Source: Candidatus Paracaedibacteraceae bacterium (GTDB taxonomy: Bacteria > Pseudomonadota > Alphaproteobacteria > UBA6184). From it: DNA of 64,000 nt. Under the pieces are notes generated by a model. That model did no database searches. It saw only the letters and a program-made list of their open reading frames with translations, and was not told where the DNA came from. Below are positions 34,713 to 43,715 of the stretch, piece after piece. How positions within the stretch are numbered: the stretch's first letter is position 1; each line of letters opens with the position of its first letter. The translations under genes and the position numbers were made by a program. The DNA lies in NCBI GenBank assembly GCA_024236035.1, contig JACKLG010000001.1, positions 1-64,000 of the forward strand. Reading direction: 5' to 3'.

Positions 34713-35729
34713 TTAATTGCAACGGTTAACGACAAAATACGTCAAATCAATTAGGGTCTTTTTTAGTGAGGAGTTTTTAAAAACGCTTAATGCTTCTCTT
34801 GCTTGTTCAGCAAAATTATATGCATTTTTTTCGATGACCGAAAATACATTTGCTTGAATCAGCAAACCTCTAACCCATTGAAAATCAACCTTACTGCGGT
34901 CAAGGTTGGTAATAACGGCTGTCAGCTTTTCTAGCAGCTTTGGATTCGTTTCTATTTTTTCATATAAAATAATAATTGGCAGGGTTACTTGGCCTTCAAA
35001 AAAATCATTTCCTATCTGTTTACCTAACACAGGTTCATCCGCGGTATAATCTAACATGTCATCGATTAACTGAAAGGCCATCCCTATATTATGGGCATAC
35101 ACCCTTAGGGCATTTATTTGTTCAGAACTGGCATTTGCCGCCAACGCCCCTAATTCTAACGCAGCACCAAACAATACCGCCGTTTTGGCTTCAATAATTG
35201 TAAAATAGTCTTCCTTCGATACAAAAGATTTAGCTTTCGTTCCTAGCTGCAAAACTTCCCCTTCTATAATTTTTTGGGAAGCTTCAACCATTAACTTCAG
35301 GACATCCAAAGCACCATCTTCTACTAATAGTTCAAACAGCTTTGCAAACAAAAAGTCCCCTGTCAGAATGCTCATTTGATTGCCCCAAATGTGTTGGGCA
35401 GTCGGCTTTCCTCTTCGCAAGGGGCTTTCATCAATTACGTCATCATGTAACAACGTGGCGGTATGTAAAAACTCTATACATGCAGCCAACCTAATATCGC
35501 GATCACCTTCTGTATAACCACACAAACGGGCAGCTGCCAGTGTTAAAAGAGGACGTATCCGCTTACCACCTGATTCAATAATGTGCGAACTTACCAAAGG
35601 TAATGCAGGTATAACGCTATACGCCCTTTTTTTTAGAAGCTGATCAACTTGTACAATTTTATCAGCAAATAAATCTGCCAATTCCAATAAAGGATTAGTC
35701 GTAAGACATTCGGATGCAGCTATAGACAC
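34713..35729 (-). CDS. ispB: Polyprenyl diphosphate synthase (octaprenyl type)
   Basis: This trans-prenyltransferase builds the long isoprenoid chain, probably the quinone side chain, from isopentenyl diphosphate. The 338 residues carry GGKRIRPLL, the first Asp-rich motif LLHDDVIDESPLRRG near residue 95, and the second, FQLIDDMLDY, near residue 220. Length and motifs fit IspB/SdsA rather than short-chain IspA. Chain length cannot be proven here. It is read in the same direction as hslU, 33 nt behind it. Confidence 0.92.
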   Translation of the reverse strand: MSIAASECLTTNPLLELADLFADKIVQVDQLLKKRAYSVIPALPLVSSHIIESGGKRIRPLLTLAAARLCGYTEGDRDIRLAACIEFLHTATLLHDDVIDESPLRRGKPTAQHIWGNQMSILTGDFLFAKLFELLVEDGALDVLKLMVEASQKIIEGEVLQLGTKAKSFVSKEDYFTIIEAKTAVLFGAALELGALAANASSEQINALRVYAHNIGMAFQLIDDMLDYTADEPVLGKQIGNDFFEGQVTLPIIILYEKIETNPKLLEKLTAVITNLDRSKVDFQWVRGLLIQANVFSVIEKNAYNFAEQAREALSVFKNSSLKKTLIDLTYFVVNRCN

Positions 35730-35762
35730 TGATAAGTTTACCTCTGATTATTATAAAATTTG

Positions 35763-37073
35763 TTATAAAATAAATTTTGACACATCGATATTTTGGGATA
35801 GCTTTCCGACCGTATCTTCTACATATGTTTTATCGATTGTATAGGCCTTGCCACTATTTTCAGACGCGTTAAAGCTAATGTCTTCAAATAATTTTTCCAT
35901 TACAGTGTGTAAACGTCTAGCACCTATATTTTCAACACTTTGGTTTAAGTTAAAAGCTAGCTTTGCAAGATGCTGAACTCCATCTTCGGTGAAATCAACC
36001 TTAACCCCTTCGGTTTCAATTAAAGCTTTGTATTGCTTAACCAAGCTATTTTCAGGTTCGCTTAAAATACGTACAAAATCTTCTTCTTTTAAAGGTTCTA
36101 ATTCTACACGAATTGGAAGACGCCCTTGTAATTCGGGTAACAAATCAGATGGTTTTGAAACGTGAAAAGCACCTGAAGCAATAAACAGCACATGGTCGGT
36201 TTTAACAGGGCCGTGTTTTGTAGTAACAGTTGTACCTTCTAATAAAGGTAACAAGTCACGTTGGACACCTTCTCTGCTTACGCTGCCTTCTCTTTGGCCA
36301 CGATTACAAATTTTGTCAATTTCATCTAAGAATACGATGCCGTTTTGTTCTGCCTCACGAATGGCCGTTTCAGTAATAATATCTTTATCTAATAATTTAT
36401 CTGATTCAATTTGGTATAATAACTTTTCTGCCTCTGCCACTGTCACTTTACGAACTTTTGTCCGTTCCCCGCCAATTGCTTTATTAATGACTTCGGACAT
36501 ATCAATCATGCCCATTTGCATACTTCCCCCACCCATATCAAACGACGAAAAGGGGTTATTATTTACTGCATCAGGGACTTCGATTTCTATTTGTTTGTCA
36601 TTTAGTTGGCCAGAACGCAATCGTGAACGAAACGTATTTCGTGTTTCTTCCGATGCTTCAGCCCCCACCAACGCATTCAAAATTTTCTTCTCAGTACTTT
36701 CTTCGGCTTGAACTTTTACACTTCGGCGCAAATCCTCTTTTACTAAAGTAATGGAACATTCTAATAAATCACGTATGATTTGTTCTACATCGCGACCTAC
36801 ATACCCAACCTCGGTAAATTTAGTGGCTTCTACTTTTACAAAAGGAGCATTATCAATTTTAGCCAACCGACGTGCAATTTCTGTTTTACCTACACCGGTG
36901 GAACCAATCATTAATATATTTTTAGGGCTTATTTCAAGCCGCATAGTTTCATCCAACTGTTGACGTCTCCAACGATTACGCAATGCGATAGCTACTGAAC
37001 GTTTTGCATTATTTTGACCAATAATATATCTGTCTAATTCTGAAACAATTTCTTTGGGCGTAAAGGCTTTCAT
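35763..37073 (-). CDS. hslU: ATP-dependent protease ATPase subunit HslU
   Basis: HslU is the AAA+ unfoldase ring of the HslUV (ClpYQ) protease. The 436 residues show YIIGQNNAKRSVAIALRNRWRR at the start, Walker A GSTGVGKTE near residue 57, the pore-loop GYVGRDVEQ, the inserted I domain (about 110-240), Walker B IVFLDEIDKI, and the C-terminal sensor-2 and tail IDVSKFIL that docks into HslV. The gene begins immediately after hslV, the universal order. Confidence 0.97.
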   Translation of the reverse strand: MKAFTPKEIVSELDRYIIGQNNAKRSVAIALRNRWRRQQLDETMRLEISPKNILMIGSTGVGKTEIARRLAKIDNAPFVKVEATKFTEVGYVGRDVEQIIRDLLECSITLVKEDLRRSVKVQAEESTEKKILNALVGAEASEETRNTFRSRLRSGQLNDKQIEIEVPDAVNNNPFSSFDMGGGSMQMGMIDMSEVINKAIGGERTKVRKVTVAEAEKLLYQIESDKLLDKDIITETAIREAEQNGIVFLDEIDKICNRGQREGSVSREGVQRDLLPLLEGTTVTTKHGPVKTDHVLFIASGAFHVSKPSDLLPELQGRLPIRVELEPLKEEDFVRILSEPENSLVKQYKALIETEGVKVDFTEDGVQHLAKLAFNLNQSVENIGARRLHTVMEKLFEDISFNASENSGKAYTIDKTYVEDTVGKLSQNIDVSKFIL

Positions 37074-37074
37074 T

Positions 37075-37638
37075 TTACAAACTTTCTATTACAAATTTAT
37101 GGCTAGTAAAGGCACATATATCCGCAGCTACATTCATAGACTGCTCCGCCATTTCTTTTAAAGGCATATCAGGGCATTTTGCATATAATGCTCTTGCTGC
37201 TGATAATGCATATGCACCGCCAGAACCAATACCTATAATACTATCTTCAGGTTCTAATACATCCCCAGTACCAGTTAAAATTAAAGAAGTTTCTTTATCA
37301 ACAACGGCCATTAATGCTTCTAAACGTCGTAAATATTTATCGGTTCTCCAGTCTTTCGCTAATTCCACACAGGCACGCTTTAATTGGGACGGGTATTGTT
37401 CTATTTTGCCTTCCAAACGTTCATACAATGTCATTGCATCTGCAGTAGATCCCGCAAAACCTACAATTACGTTTCCATCCGCAAGGCGTCGAACTTTATT
37501 TGCATTACTTTTTAAAATAATCGCCTGCCCCATGGTCACTTGCCCATCCCCAGCAATCACTACTTCATTTCCTCTACGAATAGATAAAATTGTAGTCCCG
37601 TGCCAAGGACTTAAGCCGTGTAATAAGTCAGAATTCAT
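37075..37638 (-). CDS. hslV: ATP-dependent protease subunit HslV
   Basis: HslV is the proteasome-like peptidase of HslUV with an N-terminal Thr nucleophile. The 187-residue product has a short leader (MNSDLLHGLSPWHG) before TTILSIRRGNEVVIAGDGQVTMG, the alphaproteobacterial form in which the leader must be removed to expose Thr. Other signatures are KVRRLADGNVIVGFAG and GIGSGGAYALSAARAL. The frame is open to 37677, but AAGGAAG stands 5 nt before the ATG at 37638. hslU follows directly. A TTGAAA-N17-TATTGT box pair upstream could be the promoter; no clear heat-shock sigma site was seen. Confidence 0.96.
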   Translation of the reverse strand: MNSDLLHGLSPWHGTTILSIRRGNEVVIAGDGQVTMGQAIILKSNANKVRRLADGNVIVGFAGSTADAMTLYERLEGKIEQYPSQLKRACVELAKDWRTDKYLRRLEALMAVVDKETSLILTGTGDVLEPEDSIIGIGSGGAYALSAARALYAKCPDMPLKEMAEQSMNVAADICAFTSHKFVIESL

Positions 37639-37813
37639 ACTATCTTCCTTAACATTTGGGTAAATTATACCTAACAATACTTGAAGATGAAAGGGGTTTC
37701 AAATAATAAATAAGGCAATCTTTAGTATAAAGTTCTAAACACTGATTGTGTGGTTCTTATGGTTTATGGAAAGATTTTGCTTCGTATTACTTGATTAATT
37801 TAGACGCATATTT

Positions 37814-39181
37814 TTAAAATGATAAAGTTATACCTGCACTAAATACATGGTCTAAATCGTCATAAGGGATAGTACGTTCGCCGTCCAACGTATTGCCGTT
37901 AAATAACGCATATGAACCATCTATATTCAAATACTTATGTATAGGATAACTAATGCCTATGCTGCCCTGCATGCCTTCAAATGACCCTTCACAAAATGAG
38001 GCACACACAGAAGTTTTTAATTTAATATCAAAAAAGTTATGGAATGTCTTATGGGCGGACAACACAAATTCATGCGCACTTAAACCTTTATAAACTGTTT
38101 CATATGTGGCAAAGAATAACAATGATGGTGACCATTCATATGCTATTTTAAATCTTAACGATAATCCTTTAGATGTATAAAAGAATGAAGTATTTGGTAG
38201 GTAGACCCCTTTAATACAAAACGGCTTAGTAAAAATTTCACCATTGCCTAAAAATTGATACATCCCATATATGCTTTGATAGGTAGAACTACTTAGGGCT
38301 AAGCTTAAAAAGCACCCTAAATGCGCCATATCGACATCATAATCAGGAATAATTTTGTGGCGTCTATAATGTCGCTGAATCGTACCTTGGTCATTTGCAA
38401 CTTTTATTAAGGAAAGGTTATCTCCTGTATATATATCCCCTAAAGTTAGGGTTTCTGGCACCTCTATTGTTGGATATAAATAAGGGTAAATTTTATTAAT
38501 ATATATAGGTATAAAATCAAATACATATACACCATGGTCGAAAATGGCTTGATCTTCAATTATTCCGGCTAAAATAGCTTGGTTATTTAATCCCCCGCCA
38601 AATGTAACAACAGAATCAATTTCAGGTCTGTTAATTAATGCTTGGGCTCTTCTTAAAACCTCCTCTTTATCCGTGTGTTGTTCAGCATATTTAATAAACT
38701 CTCTAACATTTTTAGGCAAAACCATCGCCGAACGAGAGGTGTTAGTATAAGCGCAAACTAACATGTGATAAAAGGTATCACCTATGTAACCACGGAGATG
38801 AAAGCCATTATAATAATATGGATCACTGTCTGGGTTAAATGCTAAAAAGCTGCGAGCATGCCCAAATTCATGAAAAGCCAAACTAAGCTGAGGCGTAAGA
38901 AAAAACCTATTCAAAAGACCATATGCGCATACCAACGCCTTGCCCAATGGTTCTAAATTACGGTCACGTAAACTTTGGTACGTTTGTTCTAATGGCCAGG
39001 CAGATAACCTCTGTAACTGAGCACAAAATTGGCCTACCCCCTGGGTGGAATTTGCAGATGGCAGCAATAAATTGCTTACCGAAAGTTTATATTTATGTTC
39101 TAAGTTTTTAAGGGGGGCTTTTTCACCATATGTACTTGAGAGAAAAATAAGAAACAATCCTGCGGTTATTAACTTAAGCAT
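37814..39181 (-). CDS. Exported protein with HEFGH (HEXXH) motif and barrel-like C-terminus
   Basis: Family not recognised. The 455-residue protein has a Sec signal peptide (cut near STYG/EKAP). HEFGH at residues 104-108, in the hydrophobic helix context LSLAFHEFGHARSFLAF, matches the zinc-binding HEXXH of metallopeptidases; a third ligand was not identified with certainty. Residues about 290-455 read as alternating beta strands ending AGITLSF, with the terminal Phe of outer-membrane barrels. It could be an outer-membrane protein with a periplasmic or surface metallopeptidase-like part. The next gene on the same strand is a trypsin-like secreted protease, 63 nt upstream. Confidence 0.72.
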   Translation of the reverse strand: MLKLITAGLFLIFLSSTYGEKAPLKNLEHKYKLSVSNLLLPSANSTQGVGQFCAQLQRLSAWPLEQTYQSLRDRNLEPLGKALVCAYGLLNRFFLTPQLSLAFHEFGHARSFLAFNPDSDPYYYNGFHLRGYIGDTFYHMLVCAYTNTSRSAMVLPKNVREFIKYAEQHTDKEEVLRRAQALINRPEIDSVVTFGGGLNNQAILAGIIEDQAIFDHGVYVFDFIPIYINKIYPYLYPTIEVPETLTLGDIYTGDNLSLIKVANDQGTIQRHYRRHKIIPDYDVDMAHLGCFLSLALSSSTYQSIYGMYQFLGNGEIFTKPFCIKGVYLPNTSFFYTSKGLSLRFKIAYEWSPSLLFFATYETVYKGLSAHEFVLSAHKTFHNFFDIKLKTSVCASFCEGSFEGMQGSIGISYPIHKYLNIDGSYALFNGNTLDGERTIPYDDLDHVFSAGITLSF

Positions 39182-39244
39182 ACATAACTTTCAAAAGTTT
39201 TAAGATTAAATTTATATATGAAAACTAGATCACGAATTTTTGAT

Positions 39245-40045
39245 TTAGCGATTAGATCTTCCTGACAACTCTTCTCTTATATCGCAGGGAAGAACCTCAT
39301 CACTACCCAACAGCATTTTTAACCAAACTGCCCCGAATATTGCAAAGGCTCCGATATATTCCCCCGCATCAGTAGTAAGGCTTTTTTCTTTATCCTCATT
39401 ACGCGAACTTGAATACACACCAACAATTACGTCATTTTTTAAAAGCGGAGAACCACTATCACCGTTAGTAAGAAAAATTGGGTTTGAATCTGCTCCATGC
39501 ATAGAATAAACCCCTGACTCATTACCCTCTACTACTAATGAAGTTACTACTTTTTTACCCTCTCGCAACGTATGGTTTATTAAGCTACTTCCTGCCGAAA
39601 TCTCAACAAAAGGCCTATACCAGGGTATTTTGCAATCCCCTGTCACGGCCTCTTTCAAAACAACAAATGCTACATCTCCCGCTACCGGACAAAGACCTGC
39701 CTCAGGTGATGCATACGCATGATAATAAACCTTCTGCGCCCAAAATTCCTGATCCCCAAATTCAAAACGTACAGCATCAGCATTCTCAACGCAATGCCTC
39801 GCCGTTAAAACCACACGCCCACCTAAATCAGAAGAAACACCTAATAATTTCACTAGCGTGCCGATACCTCGATACTTGCGCTCAGAACCATCAGCTTGCT
39901 TAACACTTACTCTAAGCACACCCACAGAAGTAACCGTATCAGATGTTTCTGGCATTAAGATTTCTGCCGCAAATATACTAGGAACAGTACTGCCTACAAC
40001 CATTAATAAAACTTGAATAAATTGTATTACTTTGCAACGCCTCAT
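39245..40045 (-). CDS. Secreted trypsin-like (S1) serine protease
   Basis: The 266-residue protein has a Sec signal (cut near IFA/AEI) and a chymotrypsin-fold catalytic triad: His84 in VVLTARHC, Asp124 in GDVAFVVL and Ser198 in TNGDSGSPLL. There is no PDZ domain, unlike DegP. The gene starts 2 nt after the dnaJ stop, with AAGGGG formed by the dnaJ end and spacer, so it is probably translated from the dnaK-dnaJ transcript and thus heat-shock linked. It could serve periplasmic quality control or act on host proteins; the sequence does not decide. Confidence 0.85.
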   Translation of the reverse strand: MRRCKVIQFIQVLLMVVGSTVPSIFAAEILMPETSDTVTSVGVLRVSVKQADGSERKYRGIGTLVKLLGVSSDLGGRVVLTARHCVENADAVRFEFGDQEFWAQKVYYHAYASPEAGLCPVAGDVAFVVLKEAVTGDCKIPWYRPFVEISAGSSLINHTLREGKKVVTSLVVEGNESGVYSMHGADSNPIFLTNGDSGSPLLKNDVIVGVYSSSRNEDKEKSLTTDAGEYIGAFAIFGAVWLKMLLGSDEVLPCDIREELSGRSNR

Positions 40046-40047
40046 AT

Positions 40048-41217
40048 TTACCCCTTAAAGTTGTCCCAAAACCCTTTAACCTTATCAAAGAAACTTTGCG
40101 TTTTAGGATGATGCGTATCATTTTTAGATGACAAATTCGCCGCTTTTAATTCTTCCATCAACTTCTTTTGTTCACTGTTTAAATTTACAGGAATTTCAAC
40201 CATCGCGTGCACAATCATGTCACCACGACGGGTAGACCGCATAATATTCACACCTTTACTTTTCAGCCTAAATTTTTCTCCAGGTTGGGTGCCAGCAGGT
40301 ATGGTTACTTTTGCTTTTGTCCCGTCAATTGTTGGGATTTCAATTTCTCCACCTAATACTGCAGTTGTCATCGGTACGGGTACCTGACAGTGAATATCAT
40401 CACCTTGACGTACAAATAAATCATGGGGTTTAACTGATATAAAGACATATAAATCCCCTGATTGGCCGCCACGCATTCCGGCTTCACCTTCACCCGCAAC
40501 ACGCAAACGGGTGCCATCTTCAACACCAGCAGGAATAGAAATTGAAATTGTTTTGGATTTCTGAACACGGCCTGAACCACCGCATGGCTTACACGGGTCT
40601 TTTATCGTCTGACCTGCTCCACCACATTTAGTACACGTACGTTCCAATGTAAAAAAGCCTTGCTGAAATCGCATCGTACCCGAACCATGACACGTATCAC
40701 AGGTAGATGCTTTTGTTCCTTTTTCCGCTCCAGAACCTTGACATTCCCCACATTTCTCACTCTTGCGTAATGATACATTTTCAGAAAATCCCTGATGCGC
40801 TTGCTCTAACGTAAGGCTAATATCATATCGCAAGTCAGCACCAGTTTGGCCTGCTGAATATGCGCCTCTGGATGCACCACCAAAACCGCCGCCGCCAAAA
40901 CCTCTGCCAAAAACTTCTTCAAAGATATCCGAAAAGTCACTGAACCCACCAAAACCGCCAGCGCCACCTCTGCCATTGCCCATGCCACCGTCAAACGCTT
41001 GGTGGCCGTATTGGTCATATGCTGCACGCTTTTGTTCATCCCGCAATACTTCATACGCTTCACTAATTTCTTTAAATTTTTGTTCAGCGTCTTTATCCCC
41101 TTGATTTCGATCAGGGTGATATTTCATTGCTAATTTACGGTAAGCTTTCTTTAATTCATCTGCGGTTGCAGTTTTAGAAACACCCAGTAACTCATAATAA
41201 TCTTTTTTTGCCGACAT
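40048..41217 (-). CDS. dnaJ: Chaperone protein DnaJ
   Basis: DnaJ is the co-chaperone that delivers substrates to DnaK and stimulates its ATPase. The 389 residues have a J domain with HPD (KYHPDRNQG) at about 33-35, a Gly/Phe-rich linker (about 75-120), four CxxCxGxG zinc repeats (CGECQGSG, CDTCHGSG, CTKCGGAG, CKPCGGSG), and the two C-terminal substrate domains. It follows dnaK with a 62-bp spacer containing a strong hairpin, and is followed within 2 nt by the serine protease gene. Confidence 0.97.
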   Translation of the reverse strand: MSAKKDYYELLGVSKTATADELKKAYRKLAMKYHPDRNQGDKDAEQKFKEISEAYEVLRDEQKRAAYDQYGHQAFDGGMGNGRGGAGGFGGFSDFSDIFEEVFGRGFGGGGFGGASRGAYSAGQTGADLRYDISLTLEQAHQGFSENVSLRKSEKCGECQGSGAEKGTKASTCDTCHGSGTMRFQQGFFTLERTCTKCGGAGQTIKDPCKPCGGSGRVQKSKTISISIPAGVEDGTRLRVAGEGEAGMRGGQSGDLYVFISVKPHDLFVRQGDDIHCQVPVPMTTAVLGGEIEIPTIDGTKAKVTIPAGTQPGEKFRLKSKGVNIMRSTRRGDMIVHAMVEIPVNLNSEQKKLMEELKAANLSSKNDTHHPKTQSFFDKVKGFWDNFKG

Positions 41218-41239
41218 GTAATACAGATTCCTTAATTCA

Positions 41240-41263
41240 TTAAGGGAGCCAAAGCTCCCTTAA
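41240..41263 (-). other. Intercistronic hairpin between dnaK and dnaJ
   Basis: TTAAGGGAGC (41240-41249), CAAA loop, exact complement (41254-41263). No T run follows, so it more likely protects or processes the dnaK message, allowing more DnaK than DnaJ, than terminates fully. Confidence 0.6.
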
Positions 41264-41279
41264 TAAGACCTATCAGTGA

Positions 41280-43193
41280 TTAGTTTTTATCCTGATCTTC
41301 GTTTACTTCTTTAAACTCAGCATCCGTCACGTTTTCATCTGGTTTAGCTTCGCCACCTTCCGGTGCAGAAGCTTGTGCTTCTTGGGCTGCTTTATATATT
41401 GCCTCACCCAATTTCATAGATGACTGCGTTAATGCGTCCACCTTAGATTTAATTGTATCTACATCATCAGATTTTAGAACTTCTTTTAAAGCGGCCAAAT
41501 CTTTTTCTACCGCTTCTTTATCTGCTGCAGAAATTTTATCGCCATGTTCATTTAATGTCTTTTCAGTCGTATACGCTAATGTATCTGCTTGGTTTTGGGC
41601 TTCAATTAACTCGCGACGCTTCTTATCTGCTTCAGCATTCGCTTCTGCATCTTTTACCATTTTTTCAATGTCTTCGTCACTTAAACCACCCGATGGTTGA
41701 ATACGAATTTGCTGTTCTTTATTCGTCGCCTTATCTTTTGCAGACACGTGCACAATACCATTCGCGTCAATATCAAATGTCACTTCAATTTGCGGCATAC
41801 CTCTTGGTGCAGAAGGAATCCCCACCAAATCAAATTGACCCAACAGTTTGTTATCTGCAGCCATTTCGCGCTCACCTTGGAAAACACGGATTGTTACTGC
41901 AGTTTGGTTATCTTCAGCCGTTGAAAACACCTGACTTTTCTTTGTGGGAATTGTCGTATTTCGATCAATTAACCGTGTAAACACGCCCCCTAATGTTTCA
42001 ATACCTAATGACAATGGTGTTACGTCTAATAATACTACGTCTTTTACATCACCAGTTAATACGCCACCTTGAATCGCTGCACCAATTGCAACAACTTCGT
42101 CTGGGTTTACGCCACGGTGAGGTTCTTTATTAAAGAAACGTTTTACTTCTTCAATAACCTTAGGCATACGGGTCATTCCACCTACCAAGATCACTTCATC
42201 AATATCAGCAGCCTTTAAACCAGCATCTTTCAATGCTTTCTCACATGGTTTCATTGTACGTTGAACCAAGTCATCCACCAATGATTCATATTTTGCACGT
42301 GAAATTTTAATATTCATGTGCTTTGGACCTGTTGCATCCGCCGTAATAAAGGGTAAGTTCACTTCTGTTTGCATGCTGCTGGATAATTCAATTTTTGCCT
42401 TTTCTGCAGCTTCTTTTAAACGTTGTAATGCCATACGGTCATTCGAAATATCTACGCCTGTTTCTTTTTTAAACTCTTCAATTAAATATTGTACAATTCT
42501 GCTATCAAAGTCTTCACCACCTAAGAATGTGTCTCCATTTGTGGATTTTACTTCAAATACACCATCGCCAACCTCTAAAATGGACACGTCAAACGTACCA
42601 CCACCCAAGTCATATACAGCAATTGTACCTGATTCTTTTTTATCCAAACCGTATGCCAAAGCTGCGGCTGTTGGCTCGTTTACAATACGCAAAACTTCTA
42701 AACCAGCAACTTTACCTGCATCACGTGTGGCTTGACGTTGCGCATCGTTAAAATACGCCGGTACAGTAATAACTGCTTGGGTAACAGTTTCACCCAAATA
42801 TTTTTCAGCAGTTTCTTTCATTTTTATCAATGTAAAAGCACTGATTTCACTGGGGCTGTAATTTTTGTCGCGCCCTTTTACCCACGCATCCCCGTTGTCT
42901 CCTTTTACAATTTTGTACGGAACAAGTTCAATGTCTTTACGTACCGCCTCATCTTCAAAACGACGCCCAATCAACCGTTTAATTGCAAAAAACGTGTTTT
43001 CATGGTTAGTCACAGCTTGACGCTTTGCACCATCACCGACTAAACGTTCACCACTTTCAGTAAAGGCCACAATCGATGGCGTAGTGCGGCGTCCCTCAGT
43101 ATTTTCAATCACTTTTGTTTGTCCACCATCCATAATCGCCACACACGAATTTGTGGTTCCTAAGTCAATTCCAATTACTTTTTTTGATGCCAT
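41280..43193 (-). CDS. dnaK: Chaperone protein DnaK (Hsp70)
   Basis: DnaK is the ATP-dependent chaperone. The 637-residue product is full length. It has GIDLGTTNSCVA at the start, AYFNDAQRQATRDAG, NEPTAAALAYGLD, the phosphate-binding AVYDLGGGTFDVSIL, VILVGGMTRMP, the interdomain linker DVVLLDVTPLSLGIE, the substrate-binding domain and an acidic tail ending EVNEDQDKN. A CIRCE operator and a near-consensus promoter lie upstream. dnaJ and a secreted protease follow. Confidence 0.98.
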   Translation of the reverse strand: MASKKVIGIDLGTTNSCVAIMDGGQTKVIENTEGRRTTPSIVAFTESGERLVGDGAKRQAVTNHENTFFAIKRLIGRRFEDEAVRKDIELVPYKIVKGDNGDAWVKGRDKNYSPSEISAFTLIKMKETAEKYLGETVTQAVITVPAYFNDAQRQATRDAGKVAGLEVLRIVNEPTAAALAYGLDKKESGTIAVYDLGGGTFDVSILEVGDGVFEVKSTNGDTFLGGEDFDSRIVQYLIEEFKKETGVDISNDRMALQRLKEAAEKAKIELSSSMQTEVNLPFITADATGPKHMNIKISRAKYESLVDDLVQRTMKPCEKALKDAGLKAADIDEVILVGGMTRMPKVIEEVKRFFNKEPHRGVNPDEVVAIGAAIQGGVLTGDVKDVVLLDVTPLSLGIETLGGVFTRLIDRNTTIPTKKSQVFSTAEDNQTAVTIRVFQGEREMAADNKLLGQFDLVGIPSAPRGMPQIEVTFDIDANGIVHVSAKDKATNKEQQIRIQPSGGLSDEDIEKMVKDAEANAEADKKRRELIEAQNQADTLAYTTEKTLNEHGDKISAADKEAVEKDLAALKEVLKSDDVDTIKSKVDALTQSSMKLGEAIYKAAQEAQASAPEGGEAKPDENVTDAEFKEVNEDQDKN

Positions 43194-43232
43194 GATTGTC
43201 TCCTATAACTTCACTATTTATAACATAAGCAC

Positions 43233-43261
43233 AATATACATTTACAAAATTAAAAATTCAA
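43233..43261 (-). promoter_or_regulatory. Sigma70-type promoter of dnaKJ
   Basis: -35 TTGAAT (43256-43261), 17 bp, -10 TATATT (43233-43238), minus strand, about 30 nt of leader before the dnaK ATG at 43193. Confidence 0.7.
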
Positions 43262-43268
43262 ATACTTT

Positions 43269-43295
43269 TTAGCACTCAATGTATTAAAGTGCTAA
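43269..43295. promoter_or_regulatory. CIRCE operator (HrcA site) upstream of dnaK
   Basis: TTAGCACTC (43269-43277), 9-bp spacer, AAGTGCTAA (43287-43295): one mismatch from the TTAGCACTC-N9-GAGTGCTAA consensus. It lies just upstream of the predicted -35, implying heat-shock control by HrcA, which is encoded outside the window. Confidence 0.92.
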
Positions 43296-43405
43296 TTTAT
43301 GAAAAAAAAAGTTAATTTTTGTTGGGGTTTATAAACTAATCGGCCACAAGCCACCGAGTTTCAGAAAAAGGTTGATTTGTTTAGAAGCACTTTCTAACTG
43401 ATCCA

Positions 43406-43715
43406 TCACTTAAGTTGATTTTGAACATAGGCTCTTATCGTCTCTGTGTTCGCATTTCCCATCGTTTCTACAAAATAACTTTGCGTCCACATGTCAGGAT
43501 AGTATTTAAAAAATCTCAAGCATTAATACGTTTAAGGCTATACTTTAGCCCCCGTTTGAAACACCATATGTATATGACCTTTTGGTATTTCTATATTGTA
43601 ATCATAGCCTATGCTCCCGATAAGGTTCTTCAAATACTTTTTTCTGATATGTCGGTATCCACGCAAAGTGATACATAATCCCAAATACATGATGACTATG
43701 TCCTTGTGTCTCCAT
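43406..43715 (-). pseudogene. Decayed IS200/IS605-family transposase (TnpA)
   Basis: Three reading-frame fragments on the minus strand resemble the small Y1 transposase. From 43715: METQGHSHHVFGIMYHFAWIPTYQKKVFEEPYRE (compare the YHxxWxPKYRxKVL start of TnpA). In the next frame comes YDYNIEIPKGHIHMVFQ, around the HUH-like HxH. Near 43490-43406 comes MWTQSYFVETMGN followed by ANTETIRAYVQNQ, matching the conserved end of the family (LWSxSYFVETVGNVxxETIxxYIxNQ). Frameshifts and a missing stretch of roughly 40 codons make it non-functional. An imperfect palindrome at about 43334-43362 (AAACT...CGG/CCG...AGTTT) may be the remnant of the hairpin end typical of this family. Confidence 0.8.

Noticed and set aside
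37730..37748. 18/19 match to 43856-43874 (AAGTTCTAAA-ACTGATTG)
   Set aside because: Too short and AT-rich, with no flanking similarity; probably chance or an old fragment.
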